Of a DNA stretch of 64,000 nucleotides, positions 46,075-55,618 are shown one piece after another (position 1 is the first letter of the stretch; each line of letters begins with the position of its first letter). Both the position numbers and the translations under genes were made by a program. The notes beneath the pieces are model-generated. The model worked only from the letters and a program-made list of their open reading frames with translations, made no database searches and was not told the origin of the DNA. The DNA comes from Pseudomonas sp. FeN3W (GTDB taxonomy: Bacteria > Pseudomonadota > Gammaproteobacteria > Pseudomonadales > Pseudomonadaceae): assembly GCA_030263805.2 (NCBI GenBank), contig CP136010.1, positions 2,123,001-2,187,000 on the forward strand. Reading direction: 5' to 3'.

Positions 46075-48898
46075 ACTGCTGCTCCCAAAGAAGGTTGGTG
46101 ACGACATAGGGCACTGACTTGCCCTTGCTGCTGGAAGGGAAGCTGATGGCGAAGGCAACCACCGGCTGGTCGAGGTTCGCAACTCCGGAGTCTTTTGGAT
46201 CCAGCAGCGAGATCAGGAGCAGTCCGCGTTCGGGATGTGGCGGAATGCCTTCCGCACCGAGCCCCCTGATGCGCCTCAGATACGGCCCGCTCGGGCTATC
46301 CGGCAGCGTTCGTCCCCTCGACCGTCCCGGATCGGGCTTCCAGTTTTTTCGAGTCAGCTCGAGCGCTGCCATCCAGCTCGCCTCATCCAGATCCAGTGCC
46401 TCGTCCTTTGGCGACAGCAGACGTCCGATCGAGTATTTGTCCGGTTCGGACGCATTGTTCTGTCGCTTCATCCTCCTCACCTCCTGCCCTCCGACGACTT
46501 CGATCCTCTCCACGCCGCCGCCGACAACCGCCACTGTCCACTCGGTGAGCTCGCCGGCACGGCTCATTTCATCGACGAAGTCGGCCAGCAGATCGCTTCG
46601 TACCTTCCGGGAGTCCGGATGGGTCTCGTAGGAACGGAGGAATTCTATTACCGGCTGCGCGGATACGCCGAGCCAGCAGGCACCGCTCCAGCTGTCGGTC
46701 CTGCCGTCTCGACCCTGGTCGGGAATTGCCCCTGCCGCCCCGAGGGAGGCCTCGAGCGTTCGGAAGGCTGCCAGATTGCGCTCCACCTTCTCCCGATCCG
46801 TGAAGAAGGCCACCGTTTCCACCACCTCGCCGCTGAACGAAAGGTATAGCGTCCTGGCCGTTCGCATCTTCAGCGGAGACGTCACCATCAGCACCGGGTG
46901 CGACTTGACCTTCAGCCCGTAGTCGCGGGGCGTCAATCCGCTCTCGATCATGTAGTCGAACTCGGCCCTGAGTTCCTCGGCTGCATCGGCGATGTGCTCG
47001 AACCACTCCATCAGATCGTCCGTGGTGTACAGCCGGCACAGGTCCAGGTAGCCGGGCCGATAGCCAAACCAGCGGCCCATCTGCATCAGCGTGTCGTACA
47101 TTTTTGATGCGCGAAGGAAGTAGCTCACGCAGAGCCCCTCCAGGGTAAGCCCCCGTGCCAGCTTGTCGCCGCCAATGGCAATTACCTTCAGACCCGTAGG
47201 GCTGTCCGCATAGTCGAGCGCATCCTTGGCAGTTCCGTTGATCATCCGGACATCGATCTGCTCGAGCACATCGGCCAGGATTGCCTCGATCGCCGTCCAG
47301 TCGTCCGCCGAGTGATGAATGTCCAGCCCGCTCTGCGCTGCGATGGCGGCAGTAGTGGAAACGAAATCCCTGTTCCAGAGGTCGCGAAGGGCGCTCAGGC
47401 ACTTCTCATGGTCGATCCGGCGCCTCAGCCGCTGCCTGAGATGCAGTACATAGTCGCCCACCTGCCTGTGGACGTGCTGCTGAACCAGGTTGAAGCGCGT
47501 GACGTGGATGAGCATCGAGCTGTGCTCGCCGCCCTGCCCTCGAAGCTGTCGAATGGCGCACGAGAGGATAAAGGCGTTGATGGCTTCCTGCAGCGAATCG
47601 GGTATCCGGTCGCAACCGTCAATCGCGGGTACATACGTGCTCTTGTGGCTCACCGGCATCCATCCGGACTTTCCGTCCTTTGAGCACTGGTCGCTTACGC
47701 ATCGAACGAGATCGAGCGCACCGGAACGGCCCTCTTCGCTGGCCAGCCCGAAGACGCGGGACGGTCCGACATAGTTCGAGGGCGCAGCGAGATTGGTAAT
47801 GAAAGCCGCCGGAAACAGATCGGGGCCTTCCTTCACCGTCTCGCCATGCTCATGGATGTAGATGTTGGCGAACGGCGTAGCCGTATAGCCGACGTAGGCC
47901 TTGCGGGAAAAGGAATGAAGAATCTGGCGAATGAGACTGTTGATGGCGGTTGGCTGGTGATCCAGATCCGGAACCCCGTTCTCGTCGACCACGTTCTCTC
48001 CCGTATCTACCGATGCGTGGTCAGCCTCGTCGTCGACTATCAGAAGGGGCAGATGGGTAACGAGCGGCCGGCCGGTCTCCGGGTCGCTGCTCTCGGCCAC
48101 GTGCTTGTGAATCCAGGCCAGCAGCCGGGTCAGGACCGTCTTGTTCTTCTTGACGACGAACAGCCACGGCTTCTGCTCCGGAGACACGCCGAGATTCCTC
48201 ACGAACCTGGTGTTGAAGTCGCCCGTCTCGGAGCGGTTGGTCACGTATTGTGGACGGAGTGCGGCTGAGGAATCGATCTTTCCGACCCCAATGGCGACAT
48301 TGCCTGCCCCCTCCACCGGACTGCTCTCGTAGCCAAGAAACCCCTCGTCCAGCCGCATCTGCGTCTGGGCCCTCAGGTTGTTGTGCAGACCTGCAAGAAC
48401 GATGATGATCTTGTAGCCGGCATCGGCAGCCTTGCAGATGAGCCCGGTATAGCTGCCGGTCTTGCCCGACTGGACGTGACCAACCACCATGCCCCTGCGA
48501 TCCCAGTGGCCGTCACGGCGCGGGTCCTCCAGTTTCGAAAGGATGCTGTCGGTGCTCCGATCGAGCTTCTCGGCAATCTCCCAGGACAGCTTCTGCTCCT
48601 GCCACTCCCGGTACCGTCGCCAGTAGCGCCAGTCGGCCTTTCGCTCGGGGGTCAGCCACGGAATGTGACCGGCCGTATCGACAAGCGAGGAATCGTCCCC
48701 GACCCAGATGCTGAACCGTCGGATCAGCTCCTCGGTCACCGCCGCGCGATCAAGGCCGGCGCCCCATTGCGGCATCAGCGCCAGGACCATGTCGATCTTG
48801 CCGGAAATCAGCGTCGGGGTGATTGTCGACTTGTCCGCCACCCCGGCGAGCATTTCCTGGACAAACTTCACCACGCTCCATTTGTTGTCGTCGGACAT
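46058..48898 (-). CDS. Z1-domain ATPase/helicase-like protein
   Basis: A 946-residue protein with a superfamily 2-like core. Walker A is GHVQSGKTGSYTGLI near residue 140; the DEAD-type box is LLIVDDEADHASVD near 270; YVGYTATPFANIYI is the next motif. The Z1 domain follows (KVIAIGGDKLARGLTLEGL, YFLRASKMYDTLMQMGRWFG). Z1 proteins recur in restriction and abortive-infection loci with MutL-like ATPases. It is the largest gene of the cluster and starts 6 bp after the MutL-like gene. Confidence 0.9.
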   Translation of the reverse strand: MSDDNKWSVVKFVQEMLAGVADKSTITPTLISGKIDMVLALMPQWGAGLDRAAVTEELIRRFSIWVGDDSSLVDTAGHIPWLTPERKADWRYWRRYREWQEQKLSWEIAEKLDRSTDSILSKLEDPRRDGHWDRRGMVVGHVQSGKTGSYTGLICKAADAGYKIIIVLAGLHNNLRAQTQMRLDEGFLGYESSPVEGAGNVAIGVGKIDSSAALRPQYVTNRSETGDFNTRFVRNLGVSPEQKPWLFVVKKNKTVLTRLLAWIHKHVAESSDPETGRPLVTHLPLLIVDDEADHASVDTGENVVDENGVPDLDHQPTAINSLIRQILHSFSRKAYVGYTATPFANIYIHEHGETVKEGPDLFPAAFITNLAAPSNYVGPSRVFGLASEEGRSGALDLVRCVSDQCSKDGKSGWMPVSHKSTYVPAIDGCDRIPDSLQEAINAFILSCAIRQLRGQGGEHSSMLIHVTRFNLVQQHVHRQVGDYVLHLRQRLRRRIDHEKCLSALRDLWNRDFVSTTAAIAAQSGLDIHHSADDWTAIEAILADVLEQIDVRMINGTAKDALDYADSPTGLKVIAIGGDKLARGLTLEGLCVSYFLRASKMYDTLMQMGRWFGYRPGYLDLCRLYTTDDLMEWFEHIADAAEELRAEFDYMIESGLTPRDYGLKVKSHPVLMVTSPLKMRTARTLYLSFSGEVVETVAFFTDREKVERNLAAFRTLEASLGAAGAIPDQGRDGRTDSWSGACWLGVSAQPVIEFLRSYETHPDSRKVRSDLLADFVDEMSRAGELTEWTVAVVGGGVERIEVVGGQEVRRMKRQNNASEPDKYSIGRLLSPKDEALDLDEASWMAALELTRKNWKPDPGRSRGRTLPDSPSGPYLRRIRGLGAEGIPPHPERGLLLISLLDPKDSGVANLDQPVVAFAISFPSSSKGKSVPYVVTNLLWEQQYGGSD

Positions 48899-48904
48899 CG
48901 CTTA

Positions 48905-50425
48905 CTACTCCTTCAGACTGTCTGGCAGCCCATCGATCAGTGCGGGGAAGGCATGAAACGGCTCGGTCGACCTCAGAAGCTCTCGGGCTGCTTCCGGGGA
49001 GTACCCCTTTCGCTCGATCATGTTGCGGTACATGACCAGCAGCACCTCGCGCGCTTCGTCGGGCGGACTCTGGTCAAAGCCGGTACGGGGGGTGTCGCGG
49101 TTTTCCGCCGTGTCGATCCAGATGCGCTGTACCGGCACGGACTCCTCTATCACGCGCAGCATGGCACGAACCATCGGAAGAAGCGGCCCCGCCTCGTCGA
49201 GTACGGCCCTGACGGCCGGATGCTCCGGGTCGATCCGATAGCGCATTCCGCCCGCGAGCCTTTCGACCTTCCAGGCCTCCACGACCTGCCTGTTGCCGAT
49301 CAGCGTTGGCCGCCCCCGATGCGCAAACGCCCTGCGCGCGCGGGAGCGGGTCGCCTCTGCTAGACCGGTCAGCCACTGGCGCAGATACACCGGCGGCCTC
49401 GCCGTCGACTTGCGAATGTCGATCTTCCAGTCCGCGTCTGCCGAATTTGGAATGTCCAGACGTATTCTGGCGAGCCGATGCGCCTCATCCTTGGTCCAGG
49501 CGCGACCGGTCCCAAGCCCCAGCCAGCTGCCCGCGACCAGAAGCCTCTCATTCCGATAGACGTAGAAGCCCTGCTGTGCGGTCCACCCCTCCGGACCGGC
49601 GAGGCGCTCGAACGCATCAGGCGTCAGCATGTCCCTGTGAGGCAGCACGTGGCATTCCGCCTCGATCCCGCCACGGCTTGGATGCGTGAAAACCGGAGGG
49701 TTGTACGGTTTCCCGGGGTGGTCGGTCATGAACGGATCCCATGGCCTGACGGGCGCCCCGTTCAGAAGAATCCGCAGCCGCGGTCGACTTCCCTCCAGGA
49801 AGCGGTGAAACACCATGCCGAGATGCTGTTCAACCCGATCCGCAAGGTCGAGAAAGTCCTGCACGGTCGAACCGGGCGTGACGATGCGATCGAGATCCTC
49901 CCATAGCACCAGCGTTCCGCTCGACCCACCGGAAAGACTCTCCAGAAAGCCTTCCGAGCCCGGATGGGGGCCTTCGAGCAGATGCCAGCCGTCATCGCTA
50001 CTGCTTGCGAGGTAATCCAGATCCCAGCGAAGCGACTGGAGTCCGTCGTCTCCCATCGTCGCAACCGTCAGGCGTCGACACTGGGAAAACGATGCGGTCT
50101 TGAGCCCCAGGCCGAAGCGGCCGAGATCGCTCTCCGCCCTTTCCTCGAGCGGACTTCGCTCACCCAGTCGCATTGCGCGATCCAGCTGGCTCGCGGACAT
50201 GCCCGAACCGTTGTCGAGGCACAGGATGCGGCTATCCCGCTCGGCCCATACGAAATCGATTCGAACTTCCGTCGCGCCGGCGGCAATGCTGTTGTCGATA
50301 ATGTCGGCGAGCGCGGTCTGGGTGTTGTAACCGAGGCCGCGCAACGCCTCGATCATCGCGCTAGCCCTGGGCGGCGCACTTCGGCTCTTGTAGGTGGAAT
50401 GCAAGGCTGGACTCCCTGTCTGCAT
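48905..50425 (-). CDS. MutL/MORC-like GHKL ATPase
   Basis: A 506-residue protein with an N-terminal GHKL ATP-binding fold: ALADIIDNSIAAGATEV (motif I, Asn/Asp), LDNGSGMSASQLDRAM (motif II), LGRFGLGLKTASFSQC (motif III). The S5-like half follows to about residue 400. The start at 50425 keeps the conserved pre-helix (PPRASAMIEALRGLGYN) and overlaps dcm by 65 bp. Such ATPases are known in restriction-type loci and are the likely ancestors of MORC proteins. Confidence 0.87.
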   Translation of the reverse strand: MQTGSPALHSTYKSRSAPPRASAMIEALRGLGYNTQTALADIIDNSIAAGATEVRIDFVWAERDSRILCLDNGSGMSASQLDRAMRLGERSPLEERAESDLGRFGLGLKTASFSQCRRLTVATMGDDGLQSLRWDLDYLASSSDDGWHLLEGPHPGSEGFLESLSGGSSGTLVLWEDLDRIVTPGSTVQDFLDLADRVEQHLGMVFHRFLEGSRPRLRILLNGAPVRPWDPFMTDHPGKPYNPPVFTHPSRGGIEAECHVLPHRDMLTPDAFERLAGPEGWTAQQGFYVYRNERLLVAGSWLGLGTGRAWTKDEAHRLARIRLDIPNSADADWKIDIRKSTARPPVYLRQWLTGLAEATRSRARRAFAHRGRPTLIGNRQVVEAWKVERLAGGMRYRIDPEHPAVRAVLDEAGPLLPMVRAMLRVIEESVPVQRIWIDTAENRDTPRTGFDQSPPDEAREVLLVMYRNMIERKGYSPEAARELLRSTEPFHAFPALIDGLPDSLKE

Positions 50426-52034
50426 GTGATTCTGCGCCGATCGCGCGCGCCTTCCCGGCACCGATGATGCGAGCGACCACGTCGGCTATCTGGTGCGCCA
50501 GAAGCGGCGGCACCGCATTGCCTACCTGATGAAACTGCTGCGTGCGGTTCCCGAGGAAGAAGTAGTTGTCCGGAAACGTCTGAAGCCTGGCGGCTTCGCG
50601 AACCGTTAGGCTTCTGCACTGCCTGGGATCGTAATGGATGAAGTAGTGGCCATCCTTGGCGATGTGGCTCGTAATCGTGGTCGAGGGATGACCCTTTCGC
50701 TGGACACGGAAACGGTCGCTGAACTTTCCACTTTTCCAATTCTTGTGATCAGGCTCGAGACCGGGAAGGTCGAAGTCGCGATGGCCCTTCGGCGAATACC
50801 GGTAGGTCTCGGCAAACGCCGCCGCGTAGACGTAGCGACGCAAGTCCGAACTCATATGGCCACGGGCCTCGTGATTCAGCCAGTAGCGCAGCCGCTCGTC
50901 TCCCAGCCAGCCGTCCAGACGGGTTCCGGTAATGCCGTCACAATCCCCCCGCTTGAGAACGCGAAGCGCACCGCTGGACAACGAATTCGAGGAGTAGGTG
51001 TCGGCAAGTATGCCGAGCAGCGATGCGAGCCCAATCCGCTCTGGCGTCTCGGATACCCGCAATTTACATTCGAGATGCAACTCTCGGAGATGGTCACGGA
51101 TCACTGCAGCCCAGGCGTCCGGCGAGTCCTTGAGACGCGTCAGCGTACTTCTGAGCGGCGGGAGCCGTCCGATTACCTGTTCGATTGATGGACCGGCCGA
51201 CGGCTCGAGCTGATGGTCGCCGAGCGCGCCGACGTACTCTTCGGAAACCCCAAGCAGGATCACTCGATGTCGCGCCTGCGGAACGCCGTAGTCCTCAGCG
51301 CGAATGATAAAGTTCTCGGGCGCGATGCTGTCCGCATCGGCGCCATTCTCGTACACGTAGTCCGCCACCAGCGAACAAATCCGATACTTGGGCCCGCTGG
51401 TGCTCAGTCCCAGCGCAGCTTCCGGATCCGACAGGTCCTTTAGGATCTTGGGGAAGATCTGCTCACCTGCCACGCGAGACGAAAGAATGCCCTTCACGTT
51501 CTCCATCACGAAGACCGCCGGTCGCTTGCGCTGAATGATCCGGAGATACTCCCGGTAGAGGAAATGGCGCCGGTCGTCCTCCGCCCTGTAGTCGCGCTTG
51601 CCGCGATTTCTCGCGCGACCAACAATCGAATAGGCCTGACACGGCGGGCCCCCGATCAGAACCCAGGGCTTGGTTTCATCCAGTCTCGACTCCAGCATCC
51701 TGTCGAGCCTGGCATTGCCCTCCTCCGTGCCGAGCTCGAGCTGCTGGGCCTCATGATCCGCCTGCATCCAGGCATCGCGCGACCTCGCCGTATGGGGCTG
51801 ACTTGCGTTCGCGGTTTCGCAGAAGTCGTAGTAGTCGTCCAGAGCCTCGGGCTTGTCGCGCCTGAGCAGACGGTAGAATGCCCGCAGACGCAGCGTGGAC
51901 CGGGCGGAGGCCTCCATCTCGGCGGAAACCCTGATCTCGAAGGTTTCACCGCTGCCATGCGAAGAAAAGCCCTCCCCGAGACCCCCGGGGCCGGCAAAGA
52001 GATCTACAACCTGAATGGGTGGAGTACGGCTCAT
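50361..52034 (-). CDS. dcm: DNA (cytosine-5) methyltransferase
   Basis: A 557-residue C5 methylase from the ATG at 52034; the frame is open further upstream but without family sequence. Motif I is DLFAGPGGLGEGF, motif IV LIGGPPCQAYS with the catalytic Cys, motif VI VFVMENVKGI, motif VIII QARHRVILLG, motif X QVGNAVPPLLA. A long target-recognition region lies between VIII and IX. It probably protects the host from the nucleases of this cluster. Sequence specificity cannot be read from the gene. Confidence 0.92.
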   Translation of the reverse strand: MSRTPPIQVVDLFAGPGGLGEGFSSHGSGETFEIRVSAEMEASARSTLRLRAFYRLLRRDKPEALDDYYDFCETANASQPHTARSRDAWMQADHEAQQLELGTEEGNARLDRMLESRLDETKPWVLIGGPPCQAYSIVGRARNRGKRDYRAEDDRRHFLYREYLRIIQRKRPAVFVMENVKGILSSRVAGEQIFPKILKDLSDPEAALGLSTSGPKYRICSLVADYVYENGADADSIAPENFIIRAEDYGVPQARHRVILLGVSEEYVGALGDHQLEPSAGPSIEQVIGRLPPLRSTLTRLKDSPDAWAAVIRDHLRELHLECKLRVSETPERIGLASLLGILADTYSSNSLSSGALRVLKRGDCDGITGTRLDGWLGDERLRYWLNHEARGHMSSDLRRYVYAAAFAETYRYSPKGHRDFDLPGLEPDHKNWKSGKFSDRFRVQRKGHPSTTITSHIAKDGHYFIHYDPRQCRSLTVREAARLQTFPDNYFFLGNRTQQFHQVGNAVPPLLAHQIADVVARIIGAGKARAIGAESHADRESSLAFHLQEPKCAAQG

Positions 52035-52063
52035 GAAACCACGCTGTATCGAAATGGGGCGAA

Positions 52064-52486
52064 ATGGACATAGTTGATCCCGCCCGCAGGTCGCGCATGA
52101 TGGCGACCATACGGGGGAAGGACACGAAGCCCGAAATGCTGGTGCGCAGGTTTCTGCATGCCCAGGGATTCCGCTTCCGGCTTCATCGCACGGACCTTCC
52201 CGGAAAGCCGGACATTGTACTGCCTCGGCTGAGGACCTGTATATTTGTACACGGCTGCTTCTGGCATAGGCATGCAGGGTGTAGATACGCGGTCCTTCCG
52301 AAGACCCGCCCCGAGTTCTGGGCGGCCAAGCTCGAAGGCAACGCGGCGAGGGACCGACACGCCGTTGCGGCGCTGCGCGGGGCCGGCTGGAGGGTAATCG
52401 TCGTTTGGGAGTGCGAGCTGCGCAAACCCGAGACCGCGCTGCCCGAACTGCTGCAGGCGCTGACGGCCGCATCCCCGAATGAATGA
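52064..52486 (+). CDS. vsr: Very short patch repair endonuclease
   Basis: A 140-residue Vsr nuclease. RSRMMATIRGKDTKPEMLVR opens the family; GKPDIVLPRLRTCIFVHGCF holds the catalytic Asp and nearby His; CFWHRHAGCRYAVLPKTR completes the zinc site. It nicks at T:G mismatches left by deamination of 5-methylcytosine. It is transcribed away from dcm, with only 29 bp between the two start codons. Confidence 0.93.
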   Translation: MDIVDPARRSRMMATIRGKDTKPEMLVRRFLHAQGFRFRLHRTDLPGKPDIVLPRLRTCIFVHGCFWHRHAGCRYAVLPKTRPEFWAAKLEGNAARDRHAVAALRGAGWRVIVVWECELRKPETALPELLQALTAASPNE

Positions 52487-52508
52487 CGCATGCTCATTCC
52501 GGCACATG

Positions 52509-53471
52509 TCATGAGGGCGCTCCGTCCAGTGCGTCGAGCACATCGCTGGTCCATGGGTGACACTCCCATCCGCCGGCGGAGCCCCTTTTTACGTAGTGGC
52601 CGAGACTGCCGGCTAGAAGACGGTTGATTTCCGCGAGCGGGTGGCCAAGCACCTGCTGTGCATGGGACGCATGGTCCCCGGGGTTGTCCGAAAAGTACCT
52701 CAGCAGATCCAGCGCCACCGGGCCGAGCCTCGCGGTTCTCTCCAGGAGTCTTCTTTCGCTTTCCGATCCGCTCTCAGCCGCCGGGGTGTCGGACGGTTCC
52801 TGCGGCCATGACGCGTCGCCCGTATCGTCGAAGCCCGGTATGGCCTCTCCCGACTCGAGCGCGATGTGGCGGCCGATGTCCGCCTGCATCTGCTGCGCAG
52901 CCCGTCTGAGTGCCGTGTCGTCAACCTCCGGTTTCACCGGGTCCTCGGCCGCCGCCCATAGCCAGTCGGAATCCTCCGGCGGAGCTTTCGCAGCCGCGTC
53001 CGGGATGGAAGCTGCCGAAGGGACCGCAGGCTTCTCGGGCCTGCCGGTACGCTCCATGAAAAGCAGCTGAAGCTGGAGAAGCCTGCGCAGGCGCGTCGAG
53101 TCGTGCTTCTCGCTTAGAAAGTCGACCAGCAGCTCCCGCGCCTGCCGTTCGAGGCGCAACGATGCCAGGGAGCAGATTGCCTGCACGACGCCCCGGGGCA
53201 GGGATGCCCTGAAGCGCGTTTCCAGCAGAGCATTGCAGTGTTCGATCCGCTCGGGAAGCGGCTGCGGCAGAAGACGCTCCACAAGCTGCGCCCATTCGTG
53301 CCGGTGCGCATCATGCCCGGAATGACCCTCGTCCAAATCGATGCAGCCGTCCACGACCGGCCACAGGCGCTCCCGATAGGAAACGACCGGACTACCCGAT
53401 TCCATTCGTACGGAGCTGGCAATGCGATCGATCACCCTGCCCCGCGACATCACCTTGACCGTCAATCCCAT
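52509..53471 (-). CDS. Hypothetical protein of the Dcm/Vsr cluster
   Basis: Not recognised. Start at 53471 gives 320 residues; the open frame to 53783 is not protein-like. The N-terminal ~150 residues look helical (LVERLLPQPLPERIEHCNALL, RLLQLQLLFMERTG). The middle is acidic and low in complexity. The C-terminus (LDLLRYFSDNPGDHASHAQQV, LGHYVKRGSAGGW) looks like a winged-helix fold. It ends 22 bp from the end of vsr. Its position suggests a specificity or control role in the cluster. Confidence 0.65.
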   Translation of the reverse strand: MGLTVKVMSRGRVIDRIASSVRMESGSPVVSYRERLWPVVDGCIDLDEGHSGHDAHRHEWAQLVERLLPQPLPERIEHCNALLETRFRASLPRGVVQAICSLASLRLERQARELLVDFLSEKHDSTRLRRLLQLQLLFMERTGRPEKPAVPSAASIPDAAAKAPPEDSDWLWAAAEDPVKPEVDDTALRRAAQQMQADIGRHIALESGEAIPGFDDTGDASWPQEPSDTPAAESGSESERRLLERTARLGPVALDLLRYFSDNPGDHASHAQQVLGHPLAEINRLLAGSLGHYVKRGSAGGWECHPWTSDVLDALDGAPS

Positions 53472-54032
53472 TGCCCTGCCACTTCGAATACCCGGACCAA
53501 CACTTTCAAGAATGGCATTTTGACATACCGCACCCGCCGAGAGCCCCGTTCTCCGGCACTTCGTCACCGGTACCCGTTGGACGGCAGACGACCTGCCTGG
53601 CCGCCGCCTAGGTACGGAATGCCGTACCCCGACCGGCCAGAAGCTCCTTAAGCGCGCTAGGGCGCTGGGTCGCCTACTCGAGAATATATGAAACTGAGAG
53701 GCTTCTGCTCGACTTCCTCCGGGCCAGTCCAGAGGCACTACCGTAACTAGCGCGACAGAAGAGAGGTAAATACGCGGGCCCATTAGACAAGCCCCGCGAA
53801 AGCATGAGCGGTTGCTATCCGGAGAGCACCGCTACGAGCAAACGAGCGTGACCGTAGACGAGTCGGTGCAGACTCGTATGAAGCTCCTCTCGGTGGCAAT
53901 CCAGGCCTCCGAAACGGAAGTGCGATCTGTGTGTTTTACTGAATCGTCTAGAGAAAAATTTACGATGGCGCTGATGCCTTCGCAGGACGCCTGACCTATC
54001 CTTTGCCCTCAAAATCAAGGAGCTGAATTGGT
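53472..54032. other. Boundary between two gene clusters
   Basis: No supported gene in 560 bp. Short frames on both strands near 53812-54018 are mutually overlapping and have no family. GC content drops here from the GC-rich restriction cluster to the lower-GC JAMM/AAA cluster. CAAGGAG lies before the gene at 54033. Confidence 0.45.
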
Positions 54033-54716
54033 ATGCGCACCCAGATAATCATTGAAGATCATGTTGTTCCTCAGCTTTTAACATCTGCGATTGAAGCCTA
54101 TGAAATGGAACATCGCACGCATGCCAAGGGTCCAGGCAAAACCAATCTTGAGACTTTTGGACTGCTCTGGGGCTATGCACTACCTGCGCGCGAGAACGGC
54201 GTTCCACCTCGGTTGGTGGCAGTAACCGCTACGGTGGAAACCTCTGCACTTCGCCATACCGACTGGGTACGCCCCTCCGCTGAATCAATTAGCAATAAGC
54301 GAGAGTTTTTTGCTGAGTACTGGCCTCAACTTGAACTGATCGGCACCTTTCATTCCCACCCCTACAACAGCCTTGATGAGGTGAATGAGGTACGTGGGTG
54401 GCGCGCATCAGAAGGTGACATTGAATACTGGCCAGACCTTCATGACTTGGTTTGCCCCGAAATGGACCAGATGGCGCACCTGACGATCACAATCACGGGT
54501 TTAAGCCGCAGGGGGAATGCCATACCTGATCGTTTGGCAGGTAATGAATACAACGCTGGCTATGTCTTTAATGCTGACACTCGTAAGTTTTGGATCAAGG
54601 GCCACACCAGCGAACGGATGGAAGATCACAGCCTTGAAGTTTTCACTGACGACGAGGTACTTCTTGAAATACCCAGCGTAAGCCAGCGCTTCCGAGATAG
54701 CGTACTGCGCAAATAA
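54033..54716 (+). CDS. JAMM/MPN-domain metalloprotease-like protein
   Basis: A 227-residue protein. The JAMM zinc site can be read as Glu in NLETFGLLWG near residue 45, HSHP in LIGTFHSHPYN near residue 108, and Ser/Asp in RASEGDIEYW. The spacer between HSHP and SxxD is longer than usual. JAMM enzymes remove ubiquitin-like tags or mature such proteins in bacterial conflict systems. It is the first gene of a same-strand group with a tandem AAA+ ATPase and a WYL regulator. Confidence 0.75.
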   Translation: MRTQIIIEDHVVPQLLTSAIEAYEMEHRTHAKGPGKTNLETFGLLWGYALPARENGVPPRLVAVTATVETSALRHTDWVRPSAESISNKREFFAEYWPQLELIGTFHSHPYNSLDEVNEVRGWRASEGDIEYWPDLHDLVCPEMDQMAHLTITITGLSRRGNAIPDRLAGNEYNAGYVFNADTRKFWIKGHTSERMEDHSLEVFTDDEVLLEIPSVSQRFRDSVLRK

Positions 54717-54828
54717 TCGCGCGGAGGGGGCTGGATGACCAAGCCCCTTTCATGCTAAACCTCAGGTCTTGAGCCTAAAACGTGACCACGCACCAACCGC
54801 CTTCATCATCCGGCTCCCACAATTTGGC

Positions 54829-55137
54829 CTACTCAAAATGCAGGTAGGCTCTCCACCCTTTGACGTCGCCAAACGGCATGTCATAGACCTCATCCAATAC
54901 TTTGACATGGAGCCCACAATGCTTTGCCATGAACACGGCCAAGTGTTCAAAAAACACTTTTGACAGTTTGGCGCTGGATGTCATGTAGCAGGACTTACCG
55001 TTGTCAAAAATGTCACAGTCCCTGACTACCGACCATAATGTTGCAGGCTCCTGATCTGGATTACGCTCAATCCACTCACTGGCAAACCGGCGAATGAGTT
55101 CATGCCAGTTACCATAGGGGCCCTCGATGCCCCACAT
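54829..55137 (-). CDS. Hypothetical protein, antisense within the JAMM/AAA group
   Basis: A 102-residue frame on the minus strand in a gap that has no plus-strand gene. Composition is protein-like (NWHELIRRFASEWIERN, FFEHLAVFMAKHCGLHVKV). No family recognised. Being opposite in direction, it could be a regulator or a separate insertion. Confidence 0.5.
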   Translation of the reverse strand: MWGIEGPYGNWHELIRRFASEWIERNPDQEPATLWSVVRDCDIFDNGKSCYMTSSAKLSKVFFEHLAVFMAKHCGLHVKVLDEVYDMPFGDVKGWRAYLHFE

Positions 55138-55222
55138 ATCAATGACGAAAAGCTGCGCTCACGACGCATTTCGTCGCAAGCATAATTCACCATTGGTGCT
55201 CATTGTATTTAGGGGATGCACC

Positions 55223-55609
55223 ATGGATCGCCTCATAAAGGAAAACCTCGAATCTCTTCTGCAGGAAACCTCGAACACCAAGCGCCTGGGTCGTCGAATT
55301 ATCAGCCTGGCCGGCTTTCTAAGCCCTTCTGAACCACCGGAGCATCTGCAAGAGCAACTGAGCAATCTGTCGCGCCTGCTGATCCAGCAAGATGCATTTG
55401 ATGCCTTGCTTGAACCCGTCACGCTGATCTCCAGAGCGGGGCTGACTCACACGCTGGATGCTCACGCCATGCGCGCAATGCTCGCCAGTCTGGAAGAGGC
55501 GCGTAAGCAAATCTCGGCGCTGGAGGATATCAACTACGCCCAACTTATCAGCTGGTTGGTCAGCTTGGCCGTAGGCCGCAAAATCATTCGCCTCAAATCA
55601 GCAGAGTGA
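55223..55609 (+). CDS. Small helical hypothetical protein
   Basis: Start at 55223 is preceded by AGGGG and gives 128 residues; the frame is open earlier but unlike protein. It is almost all alpha-helical (ENLESLLQE, EHLQEQLSNLSRLLIQQ, RAMLASLEEARKQISALEDI) with a slightly hydrophobic tail. It is 9 bp upstream of the next gene and so in the operon. It may be an adaptor; no family recognised. Confidence 0.65.
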   Translation: MDRLIKENLESLLQETSNTKRLGRRIISLAGFLSPSEPPEHLQEQLSNLSRLLIQQDAFDALLEPVTLISRAGLTHTLDAHAMRAMLASLEEARKQISALEDINYAQLISWLVSLAVGRKIIRLKSAE

Positions 55610-55618
55610 GGCCATGGG

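Noticed and set aside
53812..54018. Overlapping short frames on both strands
   Set aside because: They overlap each other, have no family and no clear ribosome-binding site.
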